From assembly GCA_026391235.1 (NCBI GenBank), contig JAPLDV010000661.1:1-16663 (forward strand): DNA of 16,663 nt, written 5' to 3'. The notes under the pieces are model-generated. The model worked only from the letters and a program-made list of their open reading frames with translations, had not been told where the DNA came from and made no database searches. The translations under genes and the position numbers were made by a program. This stretch comes from Bacteroidia bacterium (GTDB taxonomy: Bacteria > Bacteroidota > Bacteroidia > Bacteroidales > UBA12481). Below, one piece after another: positions 1 to 7,085 of this stretch; positions within the stretch are counted from its first letter, which is position 1, and each line of letters begins with the position of its first letter.

Positions 1-1674
1 TTTGTTGCGGAAGCGATAAATGGCGGCCGTGGTCTCGATAAAAGCTGGCTGAACGAGGGCTTTTATAACTATCAGAACTGGTTATGGAACAATACACTGA
101 CTTTTGATAAACGGTTCAGCAAGCACCATATCGCCGGACTCGCAGGTATGTCGATGGAATACTACCTGGGTGAATCAACCTCCGGACAGACTGCCCAGGG
201 ATTCAGCGTTACTGTTCCTGACCTGCGCTACTACGACAACGCATCTACCTTTCTTGGTCATGTCGGAGGCTGGGCGGACGATAATTCGATGATGAGTTAT
301 TTCGGACGCGTCAGTTATGAGTTTGCCGACAAATACCTTATTGCAGCGAATATACGTGCCGACGGATCTTCAAAGTTCGCAGCGGATAACCGCTGGGGTA
401 TCTTTCCTTCTATGTCCGGCGGCTGGAGAATATCGAAAGAAAATTTCTTCAGCGGTTTGTCAGGAGTGATTTCCGATGTGAAGATCCGTGCCAGCTGGGG
501 ACAACTGGGTAACGACAAAATTTCCAACTACCAGTATTATTCAACACTTTCCACTGTCGGCTCACCAACACTGAACGGGAATATGTTTGCGGCATATGCG
601 CAGAATGGATTTGCCAATTCTTCCATCAAGTGGGAAGTCACTACACAGACCGATATCGGTGTTGATTTCGCATTCCTGGAAAACAAGCTCAGCTTGTCGG
701 TTGACTATTTTAAAAAGCTGACCACTGACATTCTTGTTCAGGTTCCGGTTGTTTCCTCCTATGGTGTGGGCGTAGCTCCCTTCACCAATGCAGGAGAGGT
801 GGCGAATAAGGGGTTTGATCTGGAATTAGCCTACCGGAACAGGGACCGGGAATTCAAGTATGGCATCTCGGCCAATGTATCCCATGTTCAAAATGAAGTC
901 ATCAGCCTGGTGAGCGGAAAAACCGAAATGTTTTCGGCAAACTACAAAAACTATGAAGTAGGCCGGATTGCCGAGGGTGAACCGATCGGCCACTTTTATG
1001 TGCTGAATGCACTGGGTATTTTCCAGACTCAACAGGAGATTGACGCCTATGTCTCTTCAACCGGAAGTAAAATCCAGCCTTATGCCCAACCCGGGGATAT
1101 CAAGTTCGAAGACCGCAACGGAGATGGAGCAATCGGCGCAGGTGACCGTTTCAATGCAGGAAACAGCTTCCCGACCTTGACTTTTTCGTTGAACCTGAAT
1201 GCTGAATATAAAGGATTTGACTTCAGTATGCTGTTCATCGGAAGCGAAGGAAACAAAATCTTTAACGGGCTCACCCTGGGTGAAAAATTAATGGTGGGAA
1301 CAGATTATAACAACGGAACACAAATTCTCGACCGTTGGACACCCACCAATACCCTTACAAACATTCCGCGTGTTTCCGTCAAGGACAAGAACAATAATGC
1401 CGCTTACAGTTCGCTGTTCGTTGAGGACGGCAGCTTTACCCGGTTAAAATACCTGACCCTCGGGTATACCTTTGACAACAGCCTGTTCAAGGCCAAAATT
1501 TCAAAACTCCGAATTTACTTTACTTGTCAAAACCTGCTGACCTTCACCAAATACACCGGTTTTGATCCGGAAGTCGGAAGTTATGGCAGCTTCAGCAACA
1601 ACATTTATGGTATTGACCAGGGAATCTATCCTCAGGCAAAATCATTTGTTTTTGGGATAAATATGACCTTTTAA
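1..1674 (+). CDS. SusC/RagA-family TonB-dependent outer-membrane transporter, C-terminal part (5' end outside window)
   Basis: The reading frame is open from base 1 and ends with TAA at 1672-1674, giving 557 residues. Family members are usually about 1000 residues, so the signal peptide, carboxypeptidase-like domain, plug and first barrel strands lie outside the window. What is visible is the SusC beta-barrel half: a string of amphipathic strands, the stretch GHFYVLNALGIF, the family hallmark PGDIKFEDRNGDG, the later segment YKGFDFSMLFIG, and a C-terminal beta-signal ending in aromatic F (FGINMTF). The role known for the family is TonB-powered import of oligosaccharides across the outer membrane, with SusD as lid. 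The SusD gene follows after 24 bases, so they are almost certainly co-transcribed. The internal ATG at 148 is not the start, because the frame and homology-like sequence continue upstream. The substrate cannot be read from this half. Confidence 0.96.
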   Translation, partial: FVAEAINGGRGLDKSWLNEGFYNYQNWLWNNTLTFDKRFSKHHIAGLAGMSMEYYLGESTSGQTAQGFSVTVPDLRYYDNASTFLGHVGGWADDNSMMSYFGRVSYEFADKYLIAANIRADGSSKFAADNRWGIFPSMSGGWRISKENFFSGLSGVISDVKIRASWGQLGNDKISNYQYYSTLSTVGSPTLNGNMFAAYAQNGFANSSIKWEVTTQTDIGVDFAFLENKLSLSVDYFKKLTTDILVQVPVVSSYGVGVAPFTNAGEVANKGFDLELAYRNRDREFKYGISANVSHVQNEVISLVSGKTEMFSANYKNYEVGRIAEGEPIGHFYVLNALGIFQTQQEIDAYVSSTGSKIQPYAQPGDIKFEDRNGDGAIGAGDRFNAGNSFPTLTFSLNLNAEYKGFDFSMLFIGSEGNKIFNGLTLGEKLMVGTDYNNGTQILDRWTPTNTLTNIPRVSVKDKNNNAAYSSLFVEDGSFTRLKYLTLGYTFDNSLFKAKISKLRIYFTCQNLLTFTKYTGFDPEVGSYGSFSNNIYGIDQGIYPQAKSFVFGINMTF

Positions 1675-1698
1675 CAACAATACTAAAAAGAACATACC

Positions 1699-3174
1699 AT
1701 GAAAAAAATAGCATTTTTTATACTTATTGCTGCTTTGACCTCTTGCGGTAAGGAATTCCTCAATGTTGAACCCCATTCGTTTACCGATGCGGTATACTGG
1801 AAAACCGCAGACCAGGCAGAGGCGGCTCTGGCTGGCGTTTACAGCCCGCTGCAGGATGAAGAAGCCCTCGGCGGTGAAGAATGGTGTGGCATCGAAGCAT
1901 TCGGTGATAACGCTTATATGAACGATAATTATGCCGACTTTATAGCCATGTCGGAGTTCAGGGCCTCACAAAACACCGAAGGCGACCTCAGCCTGAACAG
2001 CTACAAGTCCTATTATAAAACGATCAAAAGAGCCAATGATGTGCTGATCAATGTTCCCGGCATGACCATCAATGATGCGCAGAAAACACGGATCCTGGGT
2101 GAAGCCAACTTTTTACTCGGTTTTGCTTATTTCCAGCTGGCCCGCCGGTATGGTGGACTGCCTCTTTATGATCAGGCAAATCTCACGGCCTCCCTAGTCC
2201 GTGCAACTGAAAGTGAAACCTGGGCAGCGATTGAAAAGCATGTCCTGGCTTCAACCACGCAGCTAGCATGGGACCATGAAGCCGGCAGGATGGGTTTAGG
2301 AGCAGCATACGGGCTTTTGGCCAAGGTGTATGCCTATGAGGAAAAATGGAATGAAGCCAAAACTGCTGCGGAAACTGTGATCAATTCCCAAAAACATTCA
2401 CTTTTCTCTAACTATGCAGGCTTATTTACCATCCAGAATGAAGGAGTCCCTGAATTCCTGTGGCAGTTGGGCGCACGATTTGGCGAATACCCGATTACAC
2501 CCATCCTGATGCTTCCGAACAATGTATGGAACGGGCTTTATCCCGAGCCATCCGGAGTGGGCTGGAGACTGGTGAGCGCAACACTGGATATTTACAACTC
2601 CTACCAGAATGGTGACCTGAGAAAAGCTGCGACCGTTGCGAAAAGGGGTGTCGATGTCATTACCTATAACGGTACCACAGCCATTCTCCAGGCTCCAAAC
2701 AACCAGTCGGAGATCGTATGCGTCAAGTACAACTCACCCTATGCCGAAGCCTATACCGACTGGGCTGCAGGGTTGGATGTTCCGGTACTGAGATATGCCG
2801 ATATTCTGCTCATTCATGCAGAAGCAATCATGAACCTCAATGGCGGCGGACCTGCTAACAGAACGACAAGTGTTGCAGCTGCAGCCGGTTCATTAAATGA
2901 GGTACGGGTGCGGGCGGGCCTGACTTCGATCGGTGCTCCTACTTTCAACGATCTGATGTATGAAAGAAGGATGGAACTGGCTTTTGAAGGTGGCGAGCGC
3001 CACTTTGACCTGGTTCGCTGGAAACTGGCAGAAGAGGTATACAACAACCTGGCTTCCGAGGGAACATACAAACCGAAACGGACCTATATTCCAACGACTC
3101 ACCGCCTGCTTCCCTATCCGCAGCAGGAAATCAATAACAGCGGCGGAACAATCCTGCAGAATCCCGGTTATTAG
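1699..3174 (+). CDS. SusD/RagB-family outer-membrane glycan-binding lipoprotein
   Basis: Complete gene of 491 residues, the usual family length. The ATG at 1699 begins a lipoprotein signal (MKKIAFF..., lipobox LTSC with Cys16), followed directly by the typical SusD start GKEFLNVEP. The middle carries the alpha-helical TPR-like body (for example the segment around LGEANFLLGFAYFQLARRYGG). The C-terminal RagB/SusD signature around residues 420-442 reads RRMELAFEGGERHFDLVRWK. The protein ends in the common family tail with an NPGY terminus. In the family it sits on the cell surface as a lid over the SusC barrel and captures oligosaccharide. It lies 24 bases after the SusC stop and is the last gene before a convergent terminator region. 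The sugar it binds cannot be predicted from the sequence alone. Confidence 0.96.
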   Translation: MKKIAFFILIAALTSCGKEFLNVEPHSFTDAVYWKTADQAEAALAGVYSPLQDEEALGGEEWCGIEAFGDNAYMNDNYADFIAMSEFRASQNTEGDLSLNSYKSYYKTIKRANDVLINVPGMTINDAQKTRILGEANFLLGFAYFQLARRYGGLPLYDQANLTASLVRATESETWAAIEKHVLASTTQLAWDHEAGRMGLGAAYGLLAKVYAYEEKWNEAKTAAETVINSQKHSLFSNYAGLFTIQNEGVPEFLWQLGARFGEYPITPILMLPNNVWNGLYPEPSGVGWRLVSATLDIYNSYQNGDLRKAATVAKRGVDVITYNGTTAILQAPNNQSEIVCVKYNSPYAEAYTDWAAGLDVPVLRYADILLIHAEAIMNLNGGGPANRTTSVAAAAGSLNEVRVRAGLTSIGAPTFNDLMYERRMELAFEGGERHFDLVRWKLAEEVYNNLASEGTYKPKRTYIPTTHRLLPYPQQEINNSGGTILQNPGY

Positions 3175-3196
3175 GGAGATCATGCTGTAGCATAAA

Positions 3197-3227
3197 AAGA
3201 GGCTGTGTAGCAAGAACACAGCCTCTT
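3197..3227 (-). terminator. Perfect 12-bp hairpin, intrinsic terminator in the minus direction
   Basis: Arms at 3197-3208 (AAGAGGCTGTGT) and 3216-3227 (ACACAGCCTCTT) pair perfectly around a 7-base loop. Read on the minus strand the stem is followed by TTTTTATG, a good U-tract, so it would stop transcripts of the minus-strand lipoprotein operon that have passed the hairpin at 3317-3350. On the plus strand it lies 22 bases after the SusD stop but is followed by AGGG, so it is a poor plus-strand terminator and more likely a stabilising 3' hairpin for the SusD mRNA. Confidence 0.6.
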
Positions 3228-3316
3228 AGGGAAATCAGCTATGCTGGCGGAGCAGCCTGGCAAACCCACCACTGAGCTTCTCAGATGAATGTCGAAAGGG
3301 CGAAAAAGGACACGAA

Positions 3317-3350
3317 AAAAGGTTGCCAACTTTCACATTGGCAACCTTTT
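3317..3350. terminator. Bidirectional intrinsic terminator between convergent operons
   Basis: A perfect 13-bp stem: AAAAGGTTGCCAA at 3317-3329 and TTGGCAACCTTTT at 3338-3350, with an 8-base loop. It is flanked by A-runs on the left and T-runs on the right, so plus-strand reading ends in TTTT and minus-strand reading ends in TTTTTT. It lies between SusD (plus) and the PKD lipoprotein gene (minus), as expected for a shared terminator. This is structural evidence only. Confidence 0.8.
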
Positions 3351-3481
3351 AATATTATTCCCAAAAAAACAATGTGAATTTACAATATTAATCGTATTAA
3401 ATGAGTTCCCATCAGGGGCTCCTGAACAAAGCTGATCGTCAACTGGATCAATTTTCTGACGGTAAAAGATCATCCTTTTTT

Positions 3482-5284
3482 CTAATCCTCATTCTTAACG
3501 CATCGCACCGAAAAATAGCTGTCCATACCGTCCCATCCGGGATCAATGTTTGTCTTCCCCTTAATTAGCGCTATACTCCAGGCATTAGGAGCATAAGGAT
3601 TTGCCATCTTGTTAAAGGACCAAAAGTAAGTTGCATAATCAAGCCAGTGGAATCCGGGTAAAAAATCATTCAAGGGTGGACACAATACGGGTGGTCCTGA
3701 GGAACCAGCGTATAATGCATTGAAGTCTGTAATACCACCTGGCAGTAATTTATCTGCCTGATCCCAACCCCCGATTGTTTCGATGAGGGTTTCCCATTCA
3801 GTGCGTGATGGCATATGCCAGCCATTTGGACAAATGCCTTTGACCTCGCCATAATAGTCTTCCCGGGTGGCGTGGTACGCGCTGTAAAGACCACCCAATA
3901 TATCGCACCAGGGATAATGGTCTGTGCAATCTCTGGAATAACAATGTCTGCGAACCTCATCCTTGTTCTGATCATAAGGTGCAAAATTCAGGTTCTGGCT
4001 CATCCACCACTGATCACCGATTTTAACTGATCCGTAATACTGCCCGTCCCGCTGGTCGTAAATAAAACCCGTTTCATTGATCCAGGGCGATACCTCAATA
4101 AACTGGGCGGAGGTATCCGATAAACCCTCAGGATCCCTCGCGTCCAAATAAACCTTGTACGTCCCGGGATCCGGGTAATTATGATAGATCCTCCGTTCTT
4201 TCGAATACTCGGTATCCCAATTGCCGTCCCCATCAAAGTCCCACCTTACCTCCAGAGTTGTTGGCAGCGATTCCGGATCAAGTGTTGGCCAGGAATCGAA
4301 AAAAAACTGGGTCCGGATATTTCCCCGGCGGCAACCGATAATAAACTTCGGATCGGGCGGAAGGTTCTGATGATAAACCCTGATAATCTTTTTGCAATAA
4401 TTCACCAGACCGGCGGTATCCTTGACCCGGAGTTCCAGGAAATAAATTTCTTCCGTGGTCAATTGGATAGTTATTTCCGGCTGATAGGTCCAATCGCTCC
4501 AAACATATTCGGGAGGCAATTTCCAGGAATACCGGAGCAAAGCTTCCGGATCATCCAGGTTGTGAGAGGCCGTACCGTCGAGAATAAACGTTGTGGCAGT
4601 AGTGCCATACTCCGGTGTCCAGCTGAAATCGGCAACCAGCCGGGTATTGACATCCGTCACCCAAACTTTTCGGGTAACCGTTCTGCGCAGATTCTGGGGA
4701 TCGACCACCTGAAGGGCGACATCAAACTTTCCGGTATCCTGATAAAAAATACTCGTTGTGGGATTTGGCGACAAAGGCGTATCCCAGGAGCCATTGCCGG
4801 TAAAATCCCACATAAAACGCAGCTGCCCGATTGAGTCTTCATCATCCTTCGAGCCTGAGGCATCAAACAGGAAGCTGGTCTTAAGGTTGCTGATTTCAGG
4901 AGTGATGCTGAAAGAGGGGTGAGGTGCAGAATATCCCTGATTTACAGTAAATCGAAAAGAAATCGTATCTTTTAGACCTTCCGAATTCATGACTTCAAGA
5001 ACTGGATTATAGGTCCCTTTTTGATAATACCGATGACTGGTAACCGGCAACCTGGAGTATTCTCCATCCCAGATCCCATCATGGTTCCAATCCCAGCGGT
5101 AGTAAACTTTGTTGCTTCGGTTACCGGGCAATGACTGGCCTGCATCGAACCGAAAAGTATCGGTTGTTTTACCGCTTTCCGGGGTAATACGGTAATCTGC
5201 TACCGGTGGCAATCCGCTACGATCATAAAGATTGCAGGCGGAAAGAATTCCTAAAGAAACCGTTATCCAGACCAGTGGTTTCAT
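3482..5284 (-). CDS. Surface lipoprotein with four PKD-like domains and a C-terminal Fib_succ_major domain
   Basis: The protein has 600 residues. The signal MKPLVWITVSLGILSAC has a lipobox with Cys17, so it is a lipoprotein. Four PKD-like beta-sandwiches follow at about residues 28-114, 123-209, 217-303 and 311-398. Repeats 1, 2 and 4 keep the WDxxxDGxWD-type turn (WDWNHDGIWD, WDFTGNGSWD, WDFDGDGNWD), which resembles a calcium-type loop; repeat 3 has lost it (SWKLPPEYVW). Residues about 407-597 form a Fibrobacter succinogenes major paralogous domain, with KIGDQWWMSQNL, GLYSAY, CPNGWHMPSRTEW and a final YFSVRCVKN. That domain family is common on Bacteroidota and Fibrobacterota surfaces and has no agreed biochemical role; adhesion or carbohydrate contact is inference. 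It is the last gene of a three-lipoprotein operon, starting 6 bases after the previous stop. Transcription likely ends at the hairpins at 3317-3350 and 3197-3227. Confidence 0.92.
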   Translation of the reverse strand: MKPLVWITVSLGILSACNLYDRSGLPPVADYRITPESGKTTDTFRFDAGQSLPGNRSNKVYYRWDWNHDGIWDGEYSRLPVTSHRYYQKGTYNPVLEVMNSEGLKDTISFRFTVNQGYSAPHPSFSITPEISNLKTSFLFDASGSKDDEDSIGQLRFMWDFTGNGSWDTPLSPNPTTSIFYQDTGKFDVALQVVDPQNLRRTVTRKVWVTDVNTRLVADFSWTPEYGTTATTFILDGTASHNLDDPEALLRYSWKLPPEYVWSDWTYQPEITIQLTTEEIYFLELRVKDTAGLVNYCKKIIRVYHQNLPPDPKFIIGCRRGNIRTQFFFDSWPTLDPESLPTTLEVRWDFDGDGNWDTEYSKERRIYHNYPDPGTYKVYLDARDPEGLSDTSAQFIEVSPWINETGFIYDQRDGQYYGSVKIGDQWWMSQNLNFAPYDQNKDEVRRHCYSRDCTDHYPWCDILGGLYSAYHATREDYYGEVKGICPNGWHMPSRTEWETLIETIGGWDQADKLLPGGITDFNALYAGSSGPPVLCPPLNDFLPGFHWLDYATYFWSFNKMANPYAPNAWSIALIKGKTNIDPGWDGMDSYFSVRCVKNED

Positions 5285-5290
5285 GGCACA

Positions 5291-5728
5291 CTATTGAAAA
5301 TACGTTTCGATGACCGTACTTTTCTGAATCTCAATAGAAAACTTATTGAAATTGTGTTTCATCCCGAATCTCCCGCCGGGAAAACCTCCGTTCAAACAGG
5401 TGTCCCCGCCGCAGGAACAGGTGATCACTGCATCGTAGTAATATTCATGTTCAGGGAAGTACACCGTGTAGACCTCCTGGAAATCCGATACATTGATTTT
5501 CCGGAAAAACAGGCCCCTGTACAACGAATCGACAGTGTAGGCAAAGCCTAACGAAATCCGGTGGATATTTTGTTTGGGGATCTTGTATACAGGCAGGATA
5601 AACCGGAATTCAAGACTTCCATTATTGGCCGGTATAATTATTTGATCAATCCCCTCGTCATCTATGATCGGATCACAGGCAATAAAGAGGGTAATGAACA
5701 CAATCCCGATAATTGCAAACAATTTCAT
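5291..5728 (-). CDS. Small lipoprotein of unknown function with a Cys cluster
   Basis: The protein has 145 residues and I do not recognise its family. The N-terminus MKLFAIIGIVFITLFIAC is a clear lipoprotein signal with Cys18. The mature part is predicted as mostly beta (alternating patterns such as SLEFRFILPVYKI), which suggests a small sandwich domain. Residues 104-111 carry a C-x-C-x4-C cluster (CSCGGDTC) followed by LNGGFPGG, recalling the spacing of an EGF-like fragment; with only three cysteines it is not a full EGF module. The start codon overlaps the stop of the DUF4249 gene by ATGA (bases 5725-5728), indicating translational coupling. The PKD lipoprotein follows after 6 bases. Context suggests it works with its two neighbours at the outer membrane. 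That it is a real gene is well supported by the signal sequence and the coupling; its function is unknown. Confidence 0.85.
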   Translation of the reverse strand: MKLFAIIGIVFITLFIACDPIIDDEGIDQIIIPANNGSLEFRFILPVYKIPKQNIHRISLGFAYTVDSLYRGLFFRKINVSDFQEVYTVYFPEHEYYYDAVITCSCGGDTCLNGGFPGGRFGMKHNFNKFSIEIQKSTVIETYFQ

Positions 5729-6732
5729 GGATGGAAGTCTTCGTTGAATTTTAAAAATCCCAGGTACCGGGTCCTTTCGCTGCCGGCCAGATAATTGATG
5801 GTCAAATCCGAGAACCGGTTATTATAGGTTCCGGTAAAAGTTCGCGAGCTGTAAATCCCTGCAGCACCATCCAGGTTGGAATACTCATCCAGACCGGTAA
5901 ATGAAATAACCGCATTCTCTCGGGAACGCGTAAAAACAGCCAGTTCAGGGCCACCCGTTGTCAACAGCAAATCGAAACCAATGATCTTTCTCCGCAACCC
6001 GGAATCCGGAGGGGTAAGACTGGCAACCAGGTCATCGATAAAGCCGGCGCCATTCAGGTAGCTGTTCAGTATGGCATTCTCACTGTCGCCGTAAACCAAT
6101 GGCTGCCGAATATCTACTTCCCGGCGGATCTGAAAATTTTTATCACCTTCCAGAAAAATGAACCGGAGAACCGGTTGATATACTGCAAATTTAATCGAGT
6201 TCGTCCATCTTAAAAGATATCCCTGGTCTTCCAAAAAGGTGACTTCACGACCCGGAAGCGGGTTAGGATCCAGAATTTCAACCGGATCAACTACAAGGAC
6301 AGTTCCGGCAACCAACCTGGGTAATTGAGGAAAATTTACATACAATCCATAGTCTTTCCCTCCTTCCACAAGGCAATTGGTTTTAAAAACGACCAGTCCA
6401 TCGCGCGGAAACAGGCCACTGTCACGCTGGCTAATACGGGTCCTCTCAAAATAGTGGATTTCCCTGGTTCCATCCGGTTTTTCATATTCCAGGTAAGCAT
6501 AAAAATCTTCATGCAATATCAGGCTGTCCGGAGAAATAACCTGACCTTCCGGGTTTCCCCTGGCGATAAACGACCGGCTGACCCGGAGATACTGAATGGA
6601 GTCCTTTGGGTTCAGGAGGCAATATACAACAGGCCTGCCACCAGATTCATAGATTAAATTTATGTCTGATTCGCAAGAGCTTAAGAGTATAGCAAGTTGA
6701 ATAATGACTCCGAAAACCAGATAATTCTTCAT
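5725..6732 (-). CDS. DUF4249-family lipoprotein
   Basis: The protein has 335 residues from the ATG at 6732. An in-frame TTG at 6738 would add only two residues before the same signal and is less likely. The signal MKNYLVFGVIIQLAILLSSC has a lipobox. The mature start runs through PVVYCLLNPKDSIQYLRVSRSF, typical of DUF4249 (a proposed beta-sandwich start followed by a long beta-rich body). The rest is beta-strand rich, with the family-like features YGLYVNFPQLPRLVAGT and a late NRFSDLTINYLAGSERTRYLGFL. From family context (known, not seen here), DUF4249 genes often directly follow a TonB-dependent receptor gene and may act with it. Here the nearest upstream gene on the strand is a rhamnosidase 347 bases away, so no receptor partner is adjacent. 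It is the first gene of the three-lipoprotein operon, with a candidate promoter at 6782-6811. Confidence 0.87.
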   Translation of the reverse strand: MKNYLVFGVIIQLAILLSSCESDINLIYESGGRPVVYCLLNPKDSIQYLRVSRSFIARGNPEGQVISPDSLILHEDFYAYLEYEKPDGTREIHYFERTRISQRDSGLFPRDGLVVFKTNCLVEGGKDYGLYVNFPQLPRLVAGTVLVVDPVEILDPNPLPGREVTFLEDQGYLLRWTNSIKFAVYQPVLRFIFLEGDKNFQIRREVDIRQPLVYGDSENAILNSYLNGAGFIDDLVASLTPPDSGLRRKIIGFDLLLTTGGPELAVFTRSRENAVISFTGLDEYSNLDGAAGIYSSRTFTGTYNNRFSDLTINYLAGSERTRYLGFLKFNEDFHP

Positions 6733-7085
6733 AATCAAATCGTTAAATTACCTCACGAGGTTTGAACTTCTGATTGTCTCTTAAAGATAAGACCAATTCG
6801 CATGTAAACAATCAAGCGAGCCCGACCTGAAGTTATAGAAAATAACAATGACCTGATTTTATTTTATTATCTGTCAAGACATTCCAGTAAAAGTGCGCCA
6901 TTTTAGCGATTTAAAATTTTTACCTGACTGCGGTAATCCTGTAATAAATTATTACCCCCATGATCATGTTCCCCCTCTGCACCAATCCCGGTAATCGAAA
7001 ACCAGATACAAGGCATCCAATCCAACTTGGGTTATTGTCAGGTAAGGAAAGTCTGCTTCAAAGAGTTCCCGGCAGGTCTTCTCCC
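6733..7085. other. Non-coding gap between two minus-strand transcription units
   Basis: About 350 bases between the rhamnosidase stop and the DUF4249 start. It is AT-rich at 6840-6930 and holds the candidate promoter at 6782-6811, a small palindrome CCTC-AC-GAGG at 6751-6760 and the 10-base palindrome CATGATCATG at 6959-6968. No convincing terminator for the rhamnosidase operon is visible: the weak GGTAAT/ATTACC pairing at 6932-6956 lacks a T-run. I see no credible gene or RNA here. Confidence 0.6.
6782..6811 (-). promoter_or_regulatory. Candidate Bacteroidota-type promoter for the DUF4249 operon
   Basis: On the minus strand a TTG (6811-6809) is followed after 19 bases by TATCTTTA (6789-6782). 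This matches the Bacteroidota -33/-7 pattern (TTTG and TAnnTTTG) with one mismatch in the -7 element. A start of transcription near 6775 would give a leader of about 40 bases before the ATG at 6732. This is pattern matching in an AT-rich region, so confidence is moderate. Confidence 0.42.

Larger units (their letters stand above)
3175..3481. other. Convergent intergenic region without a gene
   Basis: This 307-base stretch separates the SusD stop from the end of the PKD/Fib_succ lipoprotein gene. It holds the two strong hairpins described separately and a minor 5-bp hairpin (CTGAG-CTT-CTCAG at 3272-3284). I see no credible coding frame, tRNA or other RNA gene in it. Confidence 0.7.

Noticed and set aside
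4181..4834. A 217-codon open frame on the plus strand
   Set aside because: It lies wholly antisense to the PKD-domain gene, has no signal, domain or start-site support, and its composition reads as the complement of PKD codons.
6932..6968. GGTAAT/ATTACC pairing and the palindrome CATGATCATG as a terminator or operator
   Set aside because: The stem is short with a long loop and no T-run on the minus strand; a 10-base palindrome alone is weak evidence.
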